NCBI GenBank assembly: GCA_903842475.1
Contig: CAIMMA010000666.1
Location: forward strand, 1-6,007
From: an uncultured bacterium
GTDB lineage: Bacteria > Desulfobacterota > Desulfobulbia > Desulfobulbales > Desulfobulbaceae
Length of the DNA: 6,007 nt
Direction of reading: 5' to 3'
Position numbers and translations under genes: made by a program. This document shows positions 1-5,219 of this stretch, piece after piece. A model generated the notes under the pieces. It was not told the DNA's origin. It was given only the letters and a program-made list of their open reading frames with translations, and searched no databases. How positions within the stretch are numbered: the stretch's first letter is position 1; the number at the start of each line of letters is the position of its first letter.

Positions 1-51
1 AGATTGATTCGACACACAGAGCGTTGCCCCTCATGGCCTTATGGATTGAAA

Positions 52-174
52 TTACGAGGGCATGCCATTTAAATCCCACTCTTGTTTGCTCTTGTGGCTT
101 TCGGTATTCCCTTTAACCGTAAAAGCAATCTCCGGGCCAATCCTCAGTGCAGGATATCCATCCGTACAACACAT
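52..174 (-). pseudogene. Possible degenerate coding remnant, unidentified
   Basis: The minus strand has an open frame of 40 codons from ATG at 174-172 to TAA at 54-52. Its composition looks protein-like, with segments such as TDGYPALRIGPEIAFTVKG and a hydrophilic tail ending NGMPS. The frame stays open a short way upstream of the ATG, to a stop before the residues LIRPIEIYVKNS. No Shine-Dalgarno sequence precedes the ATG, so this may be the 3' end of a broken gene and not a real small gene. A second short minus-strand frame from ATG 300-298 (MAVLSWHAEEVIFDRWLD...) ends just upstream in another frame, which would fit a frameshifted ancestor. I recognise no family. The overlapping plus-strand frame 62-268 has a hydrophobic start but its GAGG sits too close to the ATG, so I did not call it. 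Confidence 0.2.
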
Positions 175-230
175 TGAATTTTTAACATATATTTCAATTG
201 GCCGTATCAGTCACACCCCTCGCCCCCTAA

Positions 231-279
231 TGCAAAAGAGGTCATATCTAACCATCGGTCAAATATAACCTCTTCTGCA
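231..279. repeat. Imperfect 17-bp inverted repeat (hairpin)
   Basis: Arms at 231-247 (TGCAAAAGAGGTCATAT) and 263-279 (ATATAACCTCTTCTGCA) are complementary at 15 of 17 positions. The 15-base loop contains an inner ACC-ATC-GGT that can extend the stem. No T-run follows on either strand, so it is not a typical intrinsic terminator. It could be a transposon end, a repeated palindromic element, or an operator for a gene left of the window. It lies near the IS110 debris, and the first possibility is plausible but unproven. Confidence 0.5.
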
Positions 280-408
280 TGCCAGCTAAGTACAGCCATG
301 CAAATGTTAATTAAGAAAATAATCAAATAATTTCAAGGCTATAGTGTGTAGCCGTCGTTGAAGTCGGCAGGGTATCGGATTGTGGAGTGAAAGGAGGGCC
401 GCGGCCCG

Positions 409-597
409 CATGTAGAGCGCATAGCCGAGGATGAAGCGGATGTTTTCCTTGGCAAAGAGATCGGCCAGCCAGTACCACAAAAACAGGCATTCGGCGTTGA
501 CGACCAGATCGTTGCGAGAGAGGTGATGGTTTTGAGGAATATTTCCGGCTCGGTGTTGATTTTGCGATAGGGTAGGTTGGCCACTTCTTGGTTGAGG
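409..597 (-). pseudogene. IS110-family transposase remnant, truncated both ends, frameshifted
   Basis: The minus strand reads, in one frame, NLPYRKINTEPEIFLKTIT (about 575-520). It then continues in another frame as NDLVVNAECLFLWYWLADLF and FILGYALYM (about 520-409). Together these match the N-terminal RuvC-like part of IS110-family DEDD transposases, whose consensus runs roughly as D-P-E-x-F-L-K, then D-L-V-V-x-V-E-C-x-F-T-W-Y-W-L-A-D-L, then F-V-L-G-H-A-L-Y-M-K. A frame change is needed at about 511-523. The similarity stops after ALYM, so the following K-N-D-K-I-D block and the whole C-terminal domain are missing. The start, with the first catalytic aspartate, is missing at the junction with the IS at 598. 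It cannot make an active transposase. Family assignment comes from remembered motifs, not alignment. Confidence 0.7.
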
Positions 598-617
598 ATC
601 AGACCTCCTGACCTCGA
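598..617. repeat. IS terminal inverted repeat, left
   Basis: The sequence ATCAGACCTCCTGACCTCGA, read inward on the plus strand, is repeated exactly and inverted at 2998-3017. It contains its own small palindrome (AGGTCAGGAGGTCT-like on the other strand). The current stop codon of the catalytic ORF (TGA, 601-599 on the minus strand) lies inside it. Confidence 0.9.
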
Positions 618-2410
618 GAGATTTTGTTACGATACCAATTCGTAGGCCAACCGGAGGGCGTGCCCGGAAAAACCGTCCGGGTTGCATTCAATTCTCCGAT
701 GAGGTGCAAAATCGCATCCCGACTGCAGCGGGTAGCCGGTTGATGGAGTCGTACCGTGAGTTTTTGCCCGGGCAGATCCGGGAGGATATCGGCCTCGGTG
801 GCATACAGGCTACGGAGCAGACTGCGGGCATCGTCCTTACGACGCATGGATTGCCGCACAATATTGGCCATGGCGGTCTCGGCCCGGTAGGCGATGAGCT
901 TGATTGTGTCGATGAAATACTTGCTCTTCATGCCCAGCATCCGGAACCGGTCCTCCTCGGGCAAATCGGCAAACTGCACATGTCTGGGCGTTGCTTTCCG
1001 GCAGGCCTTCAGGTCGGCCAGGTCCACTTCCATATGGTCGACCTCTTCTCGTAAGGCTGATTTCTTGGTTTCATAGGCGATCACGACCTCCGGCTCGATA
1101 TCGTCACAGAGCACGATCGCGTCGCATTCGCATCGTTTCCGCGCCAGCCGGGCCGCCTGTTTTTTCACCTCGCTGTCCAGCTCCCGATACTGGGGATTAA
1201 CCACCCGGGTGCTGCCAGGAAGACTATCGGTGCTGTAGTCGGCCAGGCCATCGAGATTGTAGTGTTCGCGCATGTATCGGAAAAAGTTTTCCTGGCACCA
1301 GCGAGCGAACATGGCAGCGGCGCAATGGGTGATATCCCGCCTGAAATCGGTGGAGATAATCGCCGTCTGATGACCGCTTTGGCTGAGCTTGCGAATCTCG
1401 CGCACTTTGATATTTTTGCCGAGCAGGGTGTTGCGTTCGGACAGGAGCATCTCTTCGTCCTGACCCGAGACCAGGTTGACCGTGCGCGGGGAGAACTCCG
1501 CCGCCGGCCAGTCGTCGCCGGGATACTTGTGGTAGCTCAGACAGGCGATTCCTTTTGCCAGCATCCTGGCCATAAAATCAGGACTGTAGCCTTCCCGGTC
1601 AAAGACCAGGGTGAACCGGGGTGTCAGGGGTTCGGTCGATCCACACCGATCCGCCTGAAGGGGAAGCTCGCGCTCCAGGCGGGGAACGATCTCCTCTTCA
1701 AGAACCGTCAGTAGCCCGGGGTCGACCGGTTGGTTGACCATGAAAAACGGCTGGCCGTCCATGGCGTTGACCCAATAATCGGTGGTCGCCCGGAGGCAGA
1801 GTTGTTGCCGGGCCACATAATGCCGGGGTAATTCTGTCTGGCTGCCGTGGTACACCCGAACATGCCCGTCGATATAGAGCACACCCGTGGTTTCCGGAAA
1901 CATCGCCATCCAGTCCCGGCTCAGGGCTCCGCTCCATTGCTGCGCCTGACCTTCCTCGGTCAGTAGCCGCACTTTGTTGCGCAGGGTTTTCGCCTCCGGG
2001 ATCCGATCAAGACCAAGCAGTTTGCCCCATTCTCCCGGCGGACGGTACCGCAACCACTCAATATTTTTGACCCGGGCCAACGCCATGAAGGCGAGCAGTA
2101 GCAAGATGGAATCCAGCCGGTAGTATCCGTCCGGCAGGGCAAGAATCTCCAGATGGCTCAGCAACCCCAGGTGCAGCAGGGCGGGCAAGCCGAGCAAAAC
2201 CCCGCCATTGGTTACATCGAGGCTATCGGCAAAAACAGGACTGACCGGGCCTTGGGCGAACAGGCTGGCCAGAATCCGGCCGATGGTGTCCGTTGCCCCC
2301 ATGCCAATGGGGGCTGCCGCGTCATGCCGGCTTCGCTCGCTCTTACTGCTGCCGTCGGACGGTGGCGGGCACAGGTCTTTTTTTTTGAGGACGACGCAGT
2401 TTACCCGCAC
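599..2410 (-). CDS. IS transposase catalytic part (DDE), ORF B, frameshifted at both ends
   Basis: This ORF encodes the catalytic part of a DDE (RNase H-fold) transposase, numbered here on the 603-residue frame. The likely catalytic triad is D181 (LYIDGHVRVYHG), D271 (LVFDREGYSPDF) and E374 (WCQENFFRYM). An N-terminal helical region (FMALARVKNIEWLRY, CAPGEW-like PPGEWGKLLGLDRIPE) precedes it. A charged, probably coiled-coil segment follows at about 410-470. The nominal GTG start at 2410 is only where the frame opens: there is no convincing ribosome site, and the homologous family is a single protein continuing from the helix-turn-helix ORF. Translation therefore probably enters from ORF A at the A9 run (2378-2386). 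The last residues (PSGWPTNWYRNK...) look out of frame. The alternative frame gives LRLAYELVS and a stop at 629-627, pointing to a one-base loss at about 657-658. Called as a real but perhaps inactive transposase. Confidence 0.85.
   Translation of the reverse strand: MRVNCVVLKKKDLCPPPSDGSSKSERSRHDAAAPIGMGATDTIGRILASLFAQGPVSPVFADSLDVTNGGVLLGLPALLHLGLLSHLEILALPDGYYRLDSILLLLAFMALARVKNIEWLRYRPPGEWGKLLGLDRIPEAKTLRNKVRLLTEEGQAQQWSGALSRDWMAMFPETTGVLYIDGHVRVYHGSQTELPRHYVARQQLCLRATTDYWVNAMDGQPFFMVNQPVDPGLLTVLEEEIVPRLERELPLQADRCGSTEPLTPRFTLVFDREGYSPDFMARMLAKGIACLSYHKYPGDDWPAAEFSPRTVNLVSGQDEEMLLSERNTLLGKNIKVREIRKLSQSGHQTAIISTDFRRDITHCAAAMFARWCQENFFRYMREHYNLDGLADYSTDSLPGSTRVVNPQYRELDSEVKKQAARLARKRCECDAIVLCDDIEPEVVIAYETKKSALREEVDHMEVDLADLKACRKATPRHVQFADLPEEDRFRMLGMKSKYFIDTIKLIAYRAETAMANIVRQSMRRKDDARSLLRSLYATEADILPDLPGQKLTVRLHQPATRCSRDAILHLIGELNATRTVFPGTPSGWPTNWYRNKISRGQEV
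627..658 (-). other. Likely original C-terminus of the transposase, now out of frame
   Basis: After FPGT (codons at about 670-659, minus strand) only two bases, 658-657, remain before a frame reading LRLAYELVS followed by TAA at 629-627. This is a credible transposase C-terminus. The current frame instead runs 19 residues through PSGWPTNWYRNK into the terminal repeat. Loss of one base explains both facts. The expected family ending is recalled, not aligned. Confidence 0.6.
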
Positions 2411-2834
2411 GGAGTGCCTTGTGCAGGGTATCGGCTTTCAGGCCCAGTTCCTTGGCGATATCGGGTATACCGTGTTCCTCGTCAAGGAGTTGTTGCACCT
2501 GCTCTAGCACCGCAGGCGTCAACACCGCCGGCCCACGACAGACACGAGGTGCAAAAAAACCGGCCATGCCCTTTTCCCGGTATCGCTTCACACTGCGCAA
2601 CACACTGATTTTGCTCACTCCAAAGGCCCGGCAGATCTCGGCCTGACTGGCACTGCCGTTGATATACAATTGACTGGTGAACATGCGGAAACTCTCCAGG
2701 TCGTCGACGTCGTGCGTGAACACCGGCAAGCTGCCGTAGACATAGGTGAGGGTGGTGCCTTGCCGCAGAAAGCCGATGTTCAGATTGATCAGGGTGGTGC
2801 CTTCAGGAAACAGGGGGATTTGAAGTTGAGGCAT
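2343..2834 (-). CDS. IS helix-turn-helix protein, ORF A (N-terminal part of transposase)
   Basis: This is the DNA-binding front part of the IS transposase, normally expected to be fused to the catalytic part. Numbering is from the longest frame (start 2843). A beta-rich N-terminus (PQLQIPLFPEGTTLINLN...) is followed by one helix-turn-helix at about 65-90 (SQAEICRAFGVSKISVLRSV). A second lies at about 125-148 (DIAKELGLKADTLHKALRAG). These should recognise the inverted repeats. I choose the second ATG (2834-2832) because AGGA sits 8 bases before it, while the first ATG (2843) overlaps that AGGA and has no ribosome site of its own. The protein start MPQLQ also agrees with the family as I remember it. 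At residues 153-155 (QKK) the gene crosses A9, after which the frame runs only 11 more codons to TAA (2345-2343). ORF B overlaps it by 68 bases in the +1 frame. Confidence 0.8.
   Translation of the reverse strand: MPQLQIPLFPEGTTLINLNIGFLRQGTTLTYVYGSLPVFTHDVDDLESFRMFTSQLYINGSASQAEICRAFGVSKISVLRSVKRYREKGMAGFFAPRVCRGPAVLTPAVLEQVQQLLDEEHGIPDIAKELGLKADTLHKALRAGKLRRPQKKRPVPATVRRQQ
2378..2386 (-). promoter_or_regulatory. A9 slippery run joining transposase ORF A to ORF B
   Basis: Nine consecutive T on the plus strand (A9 in the message) lie within the ORF A/ORF B overlap. ORF A reads caa aaa aaa aga, and ORF B reads aaa aaa aaa gac, one base further on. Joining them needs a +1 or -2 shift. It is equivalent to losing one A or gaining two in the transcript. 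The common IS -1 shift at A-AAA-AAG would enter the third frame and not ORF B. Transcript slippage on A9 is therefore more likely than ribosomal -1 shifting. It may also simply be a mutation at an unstable homopolymer, or a sequencing error. Confidence 0.65.
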
Positions 2835-2882
2835 GGCGGTCATCCTGTGCGGGTAGGTCGTGGTGGTTAGATTTTTTTTGCT

Positions 2883-2911
2883 ATCATATCGAAATCCGCT
2901 GTTCCCGTAAA
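2883..2911 (-). promoter_or_regulatory. Candidate sigma70-type promoter of the IS transposase
   Basis: On the minus strand TTTACG (2911-2906) and TATGAT (2888-2883) are separated by 17 bases. That is close to TTGACA-17-TATAAT, and places transcription start about 40 bases before the ORF A ATG. A run of eight A follows the -10 (2879-2872). It is inside the right end of the IS, where a transposase promoter is expected. Confidence 0.5.
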
Positions 2912-2997
2912 CCGGCAGAACCGCAATTGAAAAAATTGACCGATATTTTCTATTGTTTCGAAAGGTTAAGGCTACTGCTCCGTGTCGATCGAATTTG

Positions 2998-3017
2998 TCG
3001 AGGTCAGGAGGTCTGAT
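2998..3017. repeat. IS terminal inverted repeat, right
   Basis: TCGAGGTCAGGAGGTCTGAT is the exact inverted copy of 598-617. It is the transposase-upstream end of the element. Confidence 0.9.
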
Positions 3018-3243
3018 TCTCCATTGAAGAATCCCTGTTACCTAATGCCCAGTGGCTTGCCCCCTGGATCAAAGATCAATCCGGCAGCTGGTTCCATTAT
3101 GTCAGTCGGAACCAAAATAAAGAGGATGCAAAAACAATCCGTGCCCTTCTACAACCGGAAAAACTTCCCCCTCTATTCCCTGGAACCGCACATGGCTGAT
3201 TTACCGCCTTCAGAAAGAAGGCAAAGTAAATATCCAAGAATAG
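3017..3243 (+). pseudogene. Broken unidentified gene fragment on the right flank of the IS
   Basis: A plus-strand frame opens at the IS edge and reads through 60 codons, including NAQWLAPWIKDQSGSWFHY and KEDAKTIRALLQPEKLPP, to TGA at 3197-3199. At the C5 run near 3167-3173 another frame takes over naturally: SIPWNRTWLIYRLQKEGKV and a TAG at 3241-3243. Together they look like the C-terminal 75 or so residues of one protein with a homopolymer frameshift, its 5' part lost at the IS junction. I do not recognise the family. The missing 5' part is not on the other side of the IS, where minus-strand IS110 sequence lies. Coding character is judged by eye only. Confidence 0.35.
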
Positions 3244-3447
3244 GATTTTTGTAGGTGCGGCTGCTATGACCAGCGTCTGCTTATGGCTTGACGTGCGGTC
3301 CTTTTGCCATTTCCAACTGGGTCTTAATCCAACCTGAGAAACAATTCCAATTACTGTCTACGTGGGTTATATGAAACGAGCTGGGAAGTTGACAGAGGCA
3401 GTGGTGGTGACTTTCCGTCGAAATAGCATACCTTCCAGGAGATTCTC

Positions 3448-3552
3448 ATGAAAATACTTGCTCTTCACGGTAGCCCTCGTACGCAGGGCAACTCAAGCCA
3501 ACTGCTCAACGTCTTCCTAGACGAGGCAAAATCCCTAGGGGTTAATCCCTGA
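3448..3552 (+). pseudogene. Truncated NADPH-dependent FMN reductase / iron-sulfur flavoprotein stub, 34 aa
   Basis: ATG at 3448 is preceded by AGGAG six bases upstream. The 34 residues begin MKILALHGSPRTQGNS and continue QLLNVFLDEAKSLG before TGA at 3550-3552. The first beta strand and the G-S-P-R-x-x-G-N-S loop that holds the FMN phosphate are typical of the flavodoxin-like NADPH-dependent FMN reductase and iron-sulfur flavoprotein family, whose members are about 180-220 residues. Everything after the first helix is missing, so no active flavoprotein can form. The likeliest origin is an internal deletion that brought the start of the gene next to preA. Its stop overlaps the GAGGAG of the preA-like gene, so translating the stub could aid preA translation. 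Confidence 0.6.
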
Positions 3553-3556
3553 GGAG
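3551..3556 (+). promoter_or_regulatory. Ribosome-binding site of the preA-like gene, overlapping upstream stop
   Basis: GAGGAG lies 5 bases before ATG 3562 and shares its first bases with the TGA (3550-3552) of the flavoprotein stub. This supports the 3562 start and allows translational coupling. Confidence 0.7.
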
Positions 3557-3561
3557 TAATA

Positions 3562-4758
3562 ATGAATCTGCGAACAAGCTACTTGGGAGTTAATTTTGAG
3601 AACCCCTTTATCCTAGCTTCTGCTCCGCCGGTCGCCACGGGTGACATGATACGACGAGCCTTTGATGAAGGCTGGAGTGGGGCTGTGATTAAAACCCTCT
3701 GCTGTGACTCTGTACGCAATTTCCCCAACCGCTTTGCCGTTCTTCGAAGCGGTAACCGAATAACCGGTTTCGAAAACCTGGAACTACTGAGTGAACAGAC
3801 GCCGGATGATTGGTACCGCGACATTACCGCTATCAAAGCCGATTACCCCAACCGTCCTATCATCGGTAGCATTATGGGAGACGCGTGCTCACCGGACAAA
3901 TGGATCTCCTTGGCTAAAGGCTGCCAGGATGCTGGTTGTGACATCCTGGAATTGAATTTTTCTTGCCCTCATGGATACCCAGAGCGTGGTAGAGGAGCAG
4001 CGATTGGCCAGAATGCAGATTATGCGGCCCAAATTACCCGTTGGTTAGTGGAGTGTAATGAGCTTTCGATTCCACTTGTCCCTAAACTGACTTCCGCTGT
4101 TGCTAATATCCAGCATATTGGCGAGGAGCTCGCCCTGGCAGGGGCTCATGGTTTTTGTGCTATCAATACGATTCCCTCCTTTTTTGGGTTTGATTTAAAG
4201 ACTCTTCGACCTCGACCTGATATCGGCGGAATGACCAGTTATGGAGGCTATTCTGGCCCAGGAATCAAACCAATTGCTCTGCGGGCTGTCAGTGCCTTAT
4301 GCAAGTCTCCTGGGTTACCGGTCATGGCTTGCGGCGGGATAACCAACGGGTTTGATGCAGCGGAGTTCATGTTGCTGGGAGCACCTCTTGTGCAGTTGGC
4401 TACAGAGGTGATGTTGCATGGTTTCGGAATGGTGAACAAAATGCAACTGGAGTTGCGGGAGTTCATGGAATGGCATCAATTTGATTGCCCTGATGACTTC
4501 ATAGGCCATTGCCTTGAACAGGTGACTGACTATGGCAAACTCCCTGCAGGCTTACATTCCATCGCCGTTCTGCAACCGGATCGTTGCACTCATTGCGGAG
4601 CCTGTACAATTGCCTGTCGAGACGGTGGCTATCAGGCTATCAGTTGTAGCGACGAACTACCGAAAATTGATCCAGCAAAGTGCGTCGGATGCTCGCTCTG
4701 CAGCTTGGTGTGCCCTGTCGGTGCGATCAAAATGTCAAATATTGATAAGAAATCGTGA
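3562..4758 (+). CDS. preA: PreA-like dihydropyrimidine dehydrogenase subunit (FMN barrel plus 2[4Fe-4S])
   Basis: A cytosolic 398-residue oxidoreductase resembling the catalytic subunit PreA of NAD-dependent dihydropyrimidine dehydrogenase, which interconverts uracil/thymine and their 5,6-dihydro forms. Residues 1-310 form the FMN-binding TIM barrel of the dihydroorotate/dihydropyrimidine dehydrogenase family. Visible signatures are VIKT (K44), ENLELLSEQTPDDW (71-84), NFSCPH with the expected catalytic C135 (equivalent to the NLSC cysteine of DPD), PKLT (K175), INT (N202, T203) and ACGGI (256-260). The loop after C135, PHGYPERGRGAAIGQ, is closer to mammalian DPD than to E. coli PreA. A C-terminal ferredoxin domain has C342-x2-C345-x2-C348-x3-C352 and C374-x2-C377-x2-C380-x3-C384. 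E. coli PreA is about 411 residues, so this is full length. PreT, which passes NADH electrons to PreA, is not in the window, so the substrate could differ. GAGGAG and spacing support the start. Confidence 0.88.
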   Translation: MNLRTSYLGVNFENPFILASAPPVATGDMIRRAFDEGWSGAVIKTLCCDSVRNFPNRFAVLRSGNRITGFENLELLSEQTPDDWYRDITAIKADYPNRPIIGSIMGDACSPDKWISLAKGCQDAGCDILELNFSCPHGYPERGRGAAIGQNADYAAQITRWLVECNELSIPLVPKLTSAVANIQHIGEELALAGAHGFCAINTIPSFFGFDLKTLRPRPDIGGMTSYGGYSGPGIKPIALRAVSALCKSPGLPVMACGGITNGFDAAEFMLLGAPLVQLATEVMLHGFGMVNKMQLELREFMEWHQFDCPDDFIGHCLEQVTDYGKLPAGLHSIAVLQPDRCTHCGACTIACRDGGYQAISCSDELPKIDPAKCVGCSLCSLVCPVGAIKMSNIDKKS

Positions 4759-4880
4759 CCTGACCTTGTTTGCCGGTTGCAACTCGCCAGTGATCGATCA
4801 GGTTTTAATAGTCAGAATCCGTGGTCTCTAAAAAGTTATGCCCCTACACCTAGCGGAAACCAACAAAATGGAGAGTAATT
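4759..4880. other. Convergent intergenic region, no clear terminator
   Basis: About 120 bp lie between the converging preA-like and acetyltransferase genes. A weak outer match (CCTGA near 4759, TCAGG near 4797) encloses a long loop and has no T-run. I see no intrinsic terminator for either side and no small gene. Confidence 0.4.
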
Positions 4881-5204
4881 TCAGGTGGCACCATTAATAA
4901 AAATCCAATTGCCACTCTCACCGTCTTTAACAAACCCAACATTTTCCCAGAACCCTATAGCCATATTCCGGACTCGATCGGCTGTGATTATTTTGTATTT
5001 ATTTTTCACCACTTCAATAAATGCTTTTCCAAAACCTTTCCCCTTATGTTCAGGATAAATATTGATTGAAAACACTGTGAAATTATAGCCGTTAATCAAA
5101 CAGCGGGCCTTTCCCACGTTGGAATCGTTGAAAATTAAATTGACCCAGTCATATTCTGATTTTTGCTGTTCTCGAGGTATAAATGTAATAACAAATCCAG
5201 ACAT
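4881..5204 (-). CDS. Short GNAT-family N-acetyltransferase
   Basis: A predicted acetyl-CoA-dependent N-acetyltransferase of 107 residues, shorter than the usual 140-170 of this fold. Strand beta4 and motif A are clear: FSINIYPEHKGKGFGKAF (45-62), where K54-x2-G57-x-G59 stands for the Q/R-x-x-G-x-G/A pyrophosphate loop. Motif B is RNMAIGFWENVGF (79-91), matching the usual A-x-x-F-Y/W-x-x-x-G-F element. The N-terminal helices that usually form part of the acceptor site are reduced, so the acceptor cannot be guessed, and a dimer or partner may complete the fold. AAGGAG (5218-5213) precedes ATG 5204 by 8 bases and overlaps the end of the deacetylase gene, whose stop is 15 bases upstream. The two are almost certainly cotranscribed. 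AT-rich like its partner. Confidence 0.8.
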   Translation of the reverse strand: MSGFVITFIPREQQKSEYDWVNLIFNDSNVGKARCLINGYNFTVFSINIYPEHKGKGFGKAFIEVVKNKYKIITADRVRNMAIGFWENVGFVKDGESGNWIFINGAT

Positions 5205-5219
5205 TACGTATGCACTCCT

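Larger units (their letters stand above)
598..3017 (-). mobile_element. Insertion sequence, about 2.4 kb, two-ORF DDE transposase, 20-bp perfect TIRs
   Basis: The element is bounded by perfect 20-bp inverted repeats at 598-617 and 2998-3017. It contains only a helix-turn-helix ORF and a DDE catalytic ORF, both on the minus strand, plus a promoter-like sequence near the right end. If the repeats are extended outward to 592 and 3023 they still match at 24 of 26 positions, so the true tips are uncertain by about 6 bp. No direct target duplication is seen at either choice of tip. Its gene content matches a widespread group of unclassified 2-2.5 kb elements whose transposase starts MPQLQ-x-P-x-FPEG. 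I cannot give an ISfinder name. The element is GC-richer than its right-hand neighbours. Mobility is doubtful because the transposase has two frame interruptions. Confidence 0.85.

Noticed and set aside
43..60. ATTGAAATTAC, similar to the end of some CRISPR repeats
   Set aside because: It occurs once, with no repeat-spacer pattern.
62..268. 68-residue plus-strand frame with a hydrophobic, signal-peptide-like start
   Set aside because: GAGG lies only about one base before the ATG, the rest has no recognisable pattern, and the opposite strand looks at least as coding-like.
307..687. 126-residue minus-strand frame across the left IS end
   Set aside because: It is a chance fusion of an out-of-frame transposase tail, the inverted repeat and the IS110 remnant, ending in unrelated AT-rich sequence.
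2982..3254. 90-residue plus-strand frame crossing the right IS end
   Set aside because: It starts inside the IS, has no good ribosome site, and its residues look less protein-like than the neighbouring frame.
3389..3417. TTGACA at 3389-3394 as a promoter for the flavoprotein stub and preA
   Set aside because: The -35 is perfect but nothing near TATAAT lies 15-19 bases downstream.
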